Shown: positions 58,376 to 64,000 of the stretch, in pieces
Layout: the number at the start of each line of letters is the position of its first letter
Numbering within the stretch: position 1 is the first letter of the stretch
Assembly (NCBI RefSeq): GCF_029382255.1
Contig: NZ_JARLLG010000001.1
Location: 372,001 to 436,000, forward strand
Direction: 5' to 3'
Length of the DNA: 64,000 bases
DNA from: Isoptericola croceus
GTDB lineage: Bacteria; Actinomycetota; Actinomycetes; Actinomycetales; Cellulomonadaceae
The notes under the pieces: generated by a model
The model's database searches: none
Seen by the model: the letters and a program-made list of their open reading frames with translations, nothing else
What the model was told of the DNA's origin: nothing
Made by a program: the position numbers and the translations under genes

Positions 58376-59212
58376 TCAGGTCTTGCGCCTCCACCGGCGC
58401 CACAGCATCCAGGCGAGCCCTGCCGCCGTGAGCGTTCCCGCCACGGCGAGCACCGGCGTCGGGTGGATCGCGGGACGCAGCGCCACGGGGCGGGTGAACG
58501 TGAGCGTGCCCCAGCCGTTCTGTGCGGCGAGCCGGCGCAGACCGCGGTCCGGGTTCACGGCGAACCCGTGCCCGACCGCGGCAAGCATGGGAGCGTCCGT
58601 GACGGAGTCGGAGTAGGCGTAGCAGCGCTGCAGGTCGTACCCGCGTGCCGCGGCCAGCTCGGTGATCGCCGTCGCCTTGTTCTCCCCGTAGGCGTAGAAG
58701 TCGATCTCGCCCGTGAACCGGCCGTCGGCCACGGCCATCCGCGTCGCCACCACGTGGTCCGCACCGAGCATCGCCGCGATCGGCTCGACCAGCTCGGTGC
58801 CCGACGCCGAGACCACCACGACGTCGTGCCCCATCGCGTGGTGCTCCTCGATGAGGTCGACGGCCTCGGCGTAGACGTAGGGGTCGATGTGCTCGTGGAG
58901 CGTCTCGGCGACGATCTGCTCGACCTTCGCCACGTCCCAGCCGGTCGCCAGCTCGGACAGGTGCTGGCGCATGCGCTCGGTCTGGTCGGCGTCCGCGCTG
59001 CTCGCCATGTACAGGAAGTGCGCGTAGGCGCTGCGCAGCACGTCGCCACGGGTGATGAGCCCCCCGGCGAAGAACGACCGCGAGAACGCCGCCGTCGAGC
59101 TCGTCGCGATGATGGTCTTGTCGAGGTCGAAGAACGCGGCGACCCGCTGCCCCGCCCGCGACCGCGGCCGACCACCTGGCGGCGGTGGCGTTCCCGGCGA
59201 CGAGGAGATCAC
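58376..59212 (-). CDS. HAD-IB family phosphatase with C-terminal membrane helix
   Basis: A 278-residue HAD phosphatase. Catalytic Asp29 and Asp31 are in FFDLDKTII, motif II is VVVSASGTELV, motif III GENKATAITEL and motif IV YSDSVTDAPML. A C-terminal helix (about 250-272) with a basic tail suggests membrane association. The HAD-IB subfamily (TIGR01490-type) includes phosphoserine phosphatase-like enzymes. The substrate is unknown. Confidence 0.85.
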   Translation of the reverse strand: MISSSPGTPPPPGGRPRSRAGQRVAAFFDLDKTIIATSSTAAFSRSFFAGGLITRGDVLRSAYAHFLYMASSADADQTERMRQHLSELATGWDVAKVEQIVAETLHEHIDPYVYAEAVDLIEEHHAMGHDVVVVSASGTELVEPIAAMLGADHVVATRMAVADGRFTGEIDFYAYGENKATAITELAAARGYDLQRCYAYSDSVTDAPMLAAVGHGFAVNPDRGLRRLAAQNGWGTLTFTRPVALRPAIHPTPVLAVAGTLTAAGLAWMLWRRWRRKT

Positions 59213-59352
59213 CCGACAGAGCCTATCCGGACCGGCCGTGACCAGGTTGCCGTGAGCGCGGAGAGCGCCTCGAGGCCGCCCCCAGGCTGCGGCCGTCCAC
59301 CGCCGTCCCGCGGCGCCGGACGGCGTCTCCCCGGAACGCGCAGGGTGGCGCC

Positions 59353-60138
59353 ATGGACGACGCCACCGACCCGCTCCCGACCGCTCGACCTGCCCGGCCG
59401 AGGCCGGCCCGCATGATCGCCGTCGTCGGCGCGTGCGGCGGCGCCGGGACCAGCGTGCTCGCGGCGGCGCTCGCTCGCACGCAGCGTCGTACCAGCGGTG
59501 CGACCGCCCTCGTCGACCTCGACGTGCCGGGCGGGGGCCTCGACGTCCTGCTCGGGGCCGAGACCGCGCCGGGCGCCCGCTGGGGCGACCTCGCCGACGC
59601 CCGCGGCACCGTGGACGGCACCGGGCTGCTGGCCGCCTTGCCCCGGTGGGGCGCGGTACCGCTGGTGTCCGGCACGCGGCACGAGGCCGAGCGGCCCGCC
59701 GACGCCGTCGTCCTCGACGTCACCACCGCCCTCCTGCGCGGCGGGCACCGGGTCGTGCTCGACCTGCCCGGCCCGGCCGGGTGGACGCCGGCCGGGCGGT
59801 CGCTCCTCGCGGCTGCTGACGCCGTCGTGCTCGTGGTGCCCCTCACCGCACCTGCCGTGGCCGGGGCGTTCGCCGTCCAGGCCGCGCTGGCCGAGGCCGG
59901 AGCCGACGAAGTGCGCCTCGTGGTCCGCCCCGCACCGGGGCGGGTGGACGTCCGGGGGATCGAGCGGGCGCTCGGCCGACCTGTCGTGGCCACCGTCGGC
60001 TGGGACGCCCGCCTGGCCGCCGCCGTCGAACGCGGCGAGGGACCGCGCACCGGGCGCCGCACCCCGCTGGGGCGGGCGGCCGCCGCGCTCCTGGAGCCGC
60101 TCGGCACGGGCACCGCGCACCGGGCTGTCGCCGCATGA
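59353..60138 (+). CDS. CpaE/Ssd-like P-loop protein of the Tad locus
   Basis: A 261-residue MinD/ParA-like protein. The deviant Walker A reads GACGGAGTSVLAAALA, lacking both lysines of KGGxGKT. Motifs such as ALVDLDVPGGGLDVLLG and VVLDLPGPAGWTPAGRS follow. Such proteins precede TadA in actinobacterial Flp/Tad loci and may localise the machine; ATPase activity is doubtful. The stop overlaps the cpaF ATG by 4 bp. Confidence 0.8.
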   Translation: MDDATDPLPTARPARPRPARMIAVVGACGGAGTSVLAAALARTQRRTSGATALVDLDVPGGGLDVLLGAETAPGARWGDLADARGTVDGTGLLAALPRWGAVPLVSGTRHEAERPADAVVLDVTTALLRGGHRVVLDLPGPAGWTPAGRSLLAAADAVVLVVPLTAPAVAGAFAVQAALAEAGADEVRLVVRPAPGRVDVRGIERALGRPVVATVGWDARLAAAVERGEGPRTGRRTPLGRAAAALLEPLGTGTAHRAVAA

Positions 60139-61328
60139 GTAGCGTCGACCCTGCCCTCCTCGACGGCGTGCGGGCACGGCTGGGCGCCGCGGGCACGCCC
60201 GGCACGGCCGACCCCCTGGGCGGTCGGGTGCAGCCGGACGACGCAGCCGTGGCGGACGCCCTGCGCGCCAGCGGCCGTGTCCTCGGCTCCGACGCGCTGG
60301 TGGACCTCACCCGAGCCGCCCGCGCCGAGCTGACCGGCGCCGGGCCGCTGCAGCCTCTGCTCGAGGAGCCCGGCGTCACCGACGTGCTCGTCAACGGGCC
60401 CGACGACGTCTGGGTGGACCGCGGAGACGGTCTGCGCCGCAGCGACGTGCGTCTCGCCGACGCCACCGCGGTCAGGTCGCTCGCGGTCCGCATGGCTGCC
60501 GTCGCCGGCGCCCGGCTCGACGACGCGAGCCCCGTGGTGGACGCACGCCTGCCCGACGGCACCCGCCTGCACGCCGCCGTCGAGCCGGTCGCGCCGGCGG
60601 GCGCCGTGATCGCGCTGCGCGTGCTGCGGCAGGCCGTCCTCGACCTGCCCGCCCTCACCGCGCGCGGTGCGGTACCGCTCGCCTGGGAACCGCTGCTGGC
60701 CGGGCTCGTCCGGGGCCGGGCCAACCTACTCGTCACCGGCGGCACGGGCACCGGCAAGACCACGCTGCTCGCCGCGCTGCTCGGGCTCGTGCCACCCGAC
60801 GAACGTCTGCTCACCGTGGAGGAGGCCCGCGAGCTGGCGCCGCTCCACCCGCACGTGGTGGCCCTCGCGGCCCGGCGTCCCAACGTGGAGGGCGTGGGCG
60901 AGGTCACGCTGACCGACCTCGTCCGCGGTGCGCTGCGGATGCGGCCCGACCGGATCGTGCTCGGCGAGTGCCGTGGTGCCGAGGTCCGCGAGCTCCTGCT
61001 GGCCCTGAACACCGGGCACGACGGCGGGATGGCCACCGTGCACGCCAACGCGGCCGAGCACGTCCCGGCACGCCTCGAGGCGCTCGCAGCGCTCGCCGGG
61101 ATGCCGCGGGCAGCCGTCGCCGCACAGGCTGCCGCAGCGCTCGACGTCGTGCTGCACCTGCGCCGGCGCGGTGGGGTGCGCCACCTCGGCGAGGTCGCGG
61201 TGGTGCGTCTCGCCCGTCCGGGCGAGCTCGAGGTCCGGCCAGTGGCGGCCTGGGCCGGCCCCGGTGGTGACGACCCGGTCCCCGGGCCTGGCTTCGACGC
61301 GCTGCTGGAGCGGTGGGGGCCGTGCTGA
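60135..61328 (+). CDS. tadA: TadA/CpaF pilus assembly ATPase
   Basis: A 397-residue secretion ATPase. Walker A GGTGTGKTT lies at about 202-210, followed by the Asp box LLTVEEARELAPLHPHVVAL and a Walker B-like segment DRIVLGECRGAEVRELLLAL, with the His box GHDGGMATVHAN. It powers Flp/Tad pilus assembly at the inner membrane. It is the second gene of a tight operon. Confidence 0.92.
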   Translation: MSSVDPALLDGVRARLGAAGTPGTADPLGGRVQPDDAAVADALRASGRVLGSDALVDLTRAARAELTGAGPLQPLLEEPGVTDVLVNGPDDVWVDRGDGLRRSDVRLADATAVRSLAVRMAAVAGARLDDASPVVDARLPDGTRLHAAVEPVAPAGAVIALRVLRQAVLDLPALTARGAVPLAWEPLLAGLVRGRANLLVTGGTGTGKTTLLAALLGLVPPDERLLTVEEARELAPLHPHVVALAARRPNVEGVGEVTLTDLVRGALRMRPDRIVLGECRGAEVRELLLALNTGHDGGMATVHANAAEHVPARLEALAALAGMPRAAVAAQAAAALDVVLHLRRRGGVRHLGEVAVVRLARPGELEVRPVAAWAGPGGDDPVPGPGFDALLERWGPC

Positions 61329-61374
61329 GGACTGCCGTGCCCTGGTGCCTGGCCGCCCCCGGGCGGTGGTCGCG

Positions 61375-62037
61375 ATGCCGATGATCCCGTGGGCGGTCGG
61401 GCTGTGCGTGGCCTGTGCGGTGTGGTGCGTCGTGGTACCCGGCGGTCGCCGGGCCACGGCGCTCGCCGCGCGCGGTGCTCGTGCGGACCGGGGCAGCGCG
61501 TGGTGGCGTCGGTTCTCCGGCCGACCGGCCCGCGAGCCCGACCGGGTACGGGTCGCCGTGGCGCAGGTCGGGGCGCTGCTGCGCTCGGGCGCGTCGCCCG
61601 CCGCGGCGTGGTCCCGGGCGCTCGAGGTGCCCGTGGATGCCGAGGGCATCCCTGACCGGGACGCCCTGGCACGTGCCGTGGGCGGCGCGCGGCCGGCCGG
61701 CGCCGTCGTCGCCGCGGCCCGGCTCGCCCGCGAGGTCGGGGCACCGCTCGGCGGGGTGCTGGAGGCGGTGGGCGCCGCCCTCGTCGCGCAGGCCGAGGCG
61801 CATGCCGAGCGCGAGGCGTCGCTCGCCGGCCCGCAGGCCACCGCTCGCGTCCTGCTGTGGTTGCCCGCGCTCGGCGTCCTGCTCGGGTCCGCCCTCGGTG
61901 CGGAACCGCTCGCGACCGCCACCGACGGCGGTGTCGGCACCGCCGCTGTGCTGCTCGGTGTGCTGGCGCTCCTCGCCGGCAGGGCGTGGACCCGGCGGCT
62001 GGTCGCCGCCGCCAGGGCGGCAGGGGACGAGCCGTGA
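61375..62037 (+). CDS. tadB: TadB-like pilus inner-membrane protein
   Basis: About 220 residues from the ATG (a GTG three codons earlier is also possible). An N-terminal helix is followed by a type II secretion F domain (VRVAVAQVGALLRSGASPAAAWSRAL, LAREVGAPLGGVLEAVG) and two C-terminal helices. It forms the platform with TadC. The stop overlaps the tadC GTG by 4 bp. Short for the family (usually near 300). Confidence 0.8.
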   Translation: MPMIPWAVGLCVACAVWCVVVPGGRRATALAARGARADRGSAWWRRFSGRPAREPDRVRVAVAQVGALLRSGASPAAAWSRALEVPVDAEGIPDRDALARAVGGARPAGAVVAAARLAREVGAPLGGVLEAVGAALVAQAEAHAEREASLAGPQATARVLLWLPALGVLLGSALGAEPLATATDGGVGTAAVLLGVLALLAGRAWTRRLVAAARAAGDEP

Positions 62038-62705
62038 GCCCCGCCGTGGTGGCCGGGGTGGTCGCGCTGCTGGCCCTCGCCGGCCTGTCGCCCTGGCGAG
62101 GGGCGGACCGCACTGCGCACCGGCGGATGTCCGGGCTCGCGTCGGCGCGTGACGACGCCACGCCGGAAGGTGGTGCCGCCGGGTGGACCCGGGGGACAGC
62201 CTCGCCGGAACGGCTCGACGTGCCGTGTCTGCTCGAGCTCGTCGCCGCGGCCGTCCGGTCCGGGGCCGGCGTGCCGCGGGCGCTGGAGGCGGTGGGTGCC
62301 GCCGTCGGCGGGCCGGACGGCCGCGCCCTCGGCCGGACCGCCGCGGCGCTGCGGCTCGGGGCCGACTGGGAGACGGCATGGACCGCCGCCGGCAGCGAGC
62401 CCGGACGGCCCCGCGATCCCGGCCGGCCGGGCGAGCCGGTCGGGCAGCGGCGGTGCCCACCGCGGCTCGACGTGCTGCGGCGCTCGCTGCGCGGGGCCTG
62501 GGTCGACGGCGCGGCGCCCGGCGAGGCGCTGCGTGCCGCGGCGACGGAGCACCGGCACGACCGCCAGGCCACCGCCCGGACCGCCGCCGCGCGCCTGGCC
62601 GTCCGGCTCGTGCTGCCGCTCGGCCTCTGCTACCTGCCGGCCTTCGTGCTCGTCGGGCTCGTGCCCGTGCTGCTCGCGCTCGGCCTGGACCTGATGTCCG
62701 GCTGA
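62034..62705 (+). CDS. tadC: TadC-like pilus inner-membrane protein
   Basis: A 223-residue T2SF-domain protein. The domain motif CLLELVAAAVRSGAGVPRALEAVG and WVDGAAPGEALRAAATE-type repeats are present, with two C-terminal membrane helices. GTG start overlapping tadB. It completes the TadBC platform. Confidence 0.8.
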   Translation: MSPAVVAGVVALLALAGLSPWRGADRTAHRRMSGLASARDDATPEGGAAGWTRGTASPERLDVPCLLELVAAAVRSGAGVPRALEAVGAAVGGPDGRALGRTAAALRLGADWETAWTAAGSEPGRPRDPGRPGEPVGQRRCPPRLDVLRRSLRGAWVDGAAPGEALRAAATEHRHDRQATARTAAARLAVRLVLPLGLCYLPAFVLVGLVPVLLALGLDLMSG

Positions 62706-62798
62706 GCGTGCCGCCCGGCCTCGTGCCGGGCGAACCACCCGGCCGACCGGCCGGTGTGCCATGGACCGGGCGTGGGCCCGGCCGAGAGAGGAGAACAC

Positions 62799-63035
62799 AT
62801 GACCGTCACCGACCAGGACCTCGCGAGCCCGACGCCCGAGCCGCCCAGCGCCGCCCCGTCCCCTGAGGCGGAGCGGACCGGGGTACGCGACCCCGAGGCC
62901 GGGCTGGCGACCGCCGAGTACGCGATCGCCACGATCGCCGCCGTCGGGTTCGCCGGACTGCTCATCCTGGTGCTCCAGAGCGACACCGTCCGCGGGATGC
63001 TCGAGTCGATCATCGGCTCGGCGCTCTCGGTGTGA
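62799..63035 (+). CDS. DUF4244 Flp pilin-like protein
   Basis: A 78-residue pilin-like protein after GAGAGGAGAA. The prepilin-type segment GLATAEYAIATIAAVGFAGL precedes a single membrane helix and a short C-terminus. DUF4244 replaces the canonical Flp pilin in many actinobacterial Tad loci and is the probable major pilin. A prepilin peptidase is not in the window. The stop overlaps the tadE GTG. Confidence 0.85.
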   Translation: MTVTDQDLASPTPEPPSAAPSPEAERTGVRDPEAGLATAEYAIATIAAVGFAGLLILVLQSDTVRGMLESIIGSALSV

Positions 63036-63382
63036 GCGCCCGCGACCGGGCGGAACGTGGGTCCGTGACGGCTGAGCTCGCCGTCGGCATGCCCGTGGTC
63101 GTCCTGCTCCTGGTCGCGGTGCTCACGCTCGCGGCCGCGTCCACCGCGCAGATGCGTGCGGCGGACGCGGCCCGGGCAGGCGCCCGACAGGTCGCCGTGA
63201 GCGCGGAGCCGTCCGCCGTGCACGCCGCCGTCGCGCAGGTCGCCGGTCCCGACGCCGGTGTCACCGTGACGCGCGACGGCGAGTGGGTACGGGTGGTCGT
63301 CACCCGACCGGTGGTGGGCGGCTGGTTCTCCCGCGGCCCGCTCCGAGCCACCGGTGAGGCCGTGGCATGGGTCGAACCATGA
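63032..63382 (+). CDS. tadE: TadE-like minor pilin
   Basis: A 116-residue protein with the TadE N-terminal RGSVTAELAVGMPVVVLLLVA segment, one membrane helix and a soluble domain. GTG start overlapping the DUF4244 stop. It is coupled to the TadG-like gene by an ATGA overlap. Confidence 0.85.
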   Translation: MSARDRAERGSVTAELAVGMPVVVLLLVAVLTLAAASTAQMRAADAARAGARQVAVSAEPSAVHAAVAQVAGPDAGVTVTRDGEWVRVVVTRPVVGGWFSRGPLRATGEAVAWVEP

Positions 63383-64000
63383 CGGTCCGGGAGCCGGAGC
63401 CGGAGCCCGAGCGCGGTGCGGGCACCGTGCTTGTCCTCGGGCTCGCGGCCGTCGTCGTCCTGCTCTGCACCGCGCTCGCGGCGCTCGGCGCAGCCCAGCA
63501 GGCCCGGTCGGTCGCCCGGGCGGCCGCGGACCTGGGGGCGCTCGCGGGTGCGACGGCGCTGCGCTGGGGCCACGACCCGTGCTCGACGGCGGGGCAGGCC
63601 GTCGAGCGCAACGACGCCCGGCTGGTGGCCTGCGAGGTCCACGGCAGCGGAGTCGTCTCCGTCACCGCCGCGAGGCCGGCGGTCGGACCGGCGTCGTGGA
63701 GCGGTCTCGGGGACGCCGAGGCGAGCGCGCGGGCCGGGCCCCGACCGTCAGCTCGGGTCGATGCCGAACAGCTCGGCGCGCTCGGTGATGAGGCGGGCAC
63801 GGGCGAGCCGCGGCTTGTCGGACCCGTCGCGGATGACCGAGCCCGACGCCTCGAACTCCGCCAGGAAGTCGAGAGCCCAGGCGACGTCGGCGGGCGCGGG
63901 GGACAGGACCTCGTTGACCACCGCGGGCTGCTCGAGGTCGAGGCAGAGCCGGCCGGTCATGCCCATCGCGACGGCGTCGCCGGACTGCTCGCGCAGCAGC
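63379..64000 (+). CDS. TadE/TadG-like protein without a stop codon in the window
   Basis: The ATG overlaps the tadE stop. The first about 125 residues look real: GAGTVLVLGLAAVVVLLCTA, ARAAADLGALAGATA, CSTAGQAVERNDARLVACEV, then DAEASARAGP. After that no stop occurs in frame through position 64000, and the frame runs antisense over the CoA-lyase gene. Related proteins end soon after ASARAGP, so a stop may have mutated (here CGA after GGGCCC). The true end is outside the window or lost. Confidence 0.6.
   Translation, partial: MTVREPEPEPERGAGTVLVLGLAAVVVLLCTALAALGAAQQARSVARAAADLGALAGATALRWGHDPCSTAGQAVERNDARLVACEVHGSGVVSVTAARPAVGPASWSGLGDAEASARAGPRPSARVDAEQLGALGDEAGTGEPRLVGPVADDRARRLELRQEVESPGDVGGRGGQDLVDHRGLLEVEAEPAGHAHRDGVAGLLAQQ
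63748..64000 (-). CDS. CoA-ester lyase (HpcH/HpaI or CitE family), 5' part outside window
   Basis: The visible C-terminus encodes VAMGMTGRLCLDLEQPAVVN, then EVLSPAPADVAWALDFLAEF and a conserved RARLITERAELFGIDPS end. This matches the C-terminal part of CitE-like CoA-ester lyases, which cleave 3-hydroxy-acyl-CoA such as malyl- or citramalyl-CoA. The N-terminus with catalytic residues is beyond 64000. The gene overlaps the TadG-like frame on the opposite strand. Confidence 0.75.
   Translation of the reverse strand, partial: LLREQSGDAVAMGMTGRLCLDLEQPAVVNEVLSPAPADVAWALDFLAEFEASGSVIRDGSDKPRLARARLITERAELFGIDPS

Overview
This 64 kb window is high-GC chromosomal DNA from an actinobacterium. Four observations point to the order Micrococcales: a C50-carotenoid gene order (crtB-crtI-crtYe-crtYf-crtEb), a mycothiol synthase, small actinobacterial marker proteins (DUF3073, BldC, Holin-X, DUF4244) and dense GTG starts with 4-bp gene overlaps. 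The set would fit Promicromonosporaceae or Cellulomonadaceae, but the family is inference. I see no rRNA, CRISPR array, intact insertion sequence or prophage. Most of the window is ordinary housekeeping chromosome.

Layout. 1-6.7 kb: a fatty-acid locus (MaoC hydratase, FabG4-like reductase, thiolase) divergent from a TetR regulator and an acyl-CoA oxidase-type flavoenzyme. The order recalls the mycobacterial htdX-fabG4-fadA2-fadE5 region. 6.7-8.4 kb: small proteins, including a DUF1851 (Tdi1-like) orphan. 8.3-13.1 kb: the carotenoid operon, facing a MarR regulator across a clear palindromic operator. 13.3-15.8 kb: purL followed by an 88-bp tandem repeat. 15.8-21 kb: Dps, a fatty-acid desaturase, a LapA-like protein and monomeric isocitrate dehydrogenase. 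21-30 kb: an RNB ribonuclease, an SCP-like protein, a GAF-ANTAR regulator, a secreted nuclease with two chitin-binding modules, then purF-purM. 30-38.2 kb: DUF3073, BldC, two envelope-stress-type membrane genes, tRNA-Glu/Asp/Phe, a zincin, a VanY-like peptidase, an MscS channel, a GDPD, and tRNA-Lys abutting a truncated gene. 38-47 kb: membrane proteins, a DEAD helicase, MsrB, a phosphatase, a MarR/aldo-keto reductase pair, and DUF47-Pit phosphate uptake. 47-51.4 kb: MutT1-like Nudix, polyphosphate kinase and MshD. 51.5-56.9 kb: a secreted SnoaL-like protein, a two-component system, a tandem ABM protein and acetyl-CoA synthetase. 56.9-58.3 kb: an unusual AT-richer block with an SdpI-family membrane protein, tiny ORFs and flanking imperfect direct repeats. 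58.4-64 kb: a HAD phosphatase and a Tad/Flp pilus operon, ending in a TadG-like gene without a stop codon that runs antisense into a CoA-ester lyase gene.

Functional links. Purine synthesis (purL, purF, purM) is split by unrelated genes. Phosphate metabolism is grouped (DUF47/Pit, then ppk). Redox protection is represented by Dps, MsrB, MshD and MutT1. The points most worth checking are the SdpI block, the tRNA-Lys truncation junction, the 88-bp repeats, the in-frame palindromic segment in the MaoC gene, and the TadG/CoA-lyase antisense overlap.
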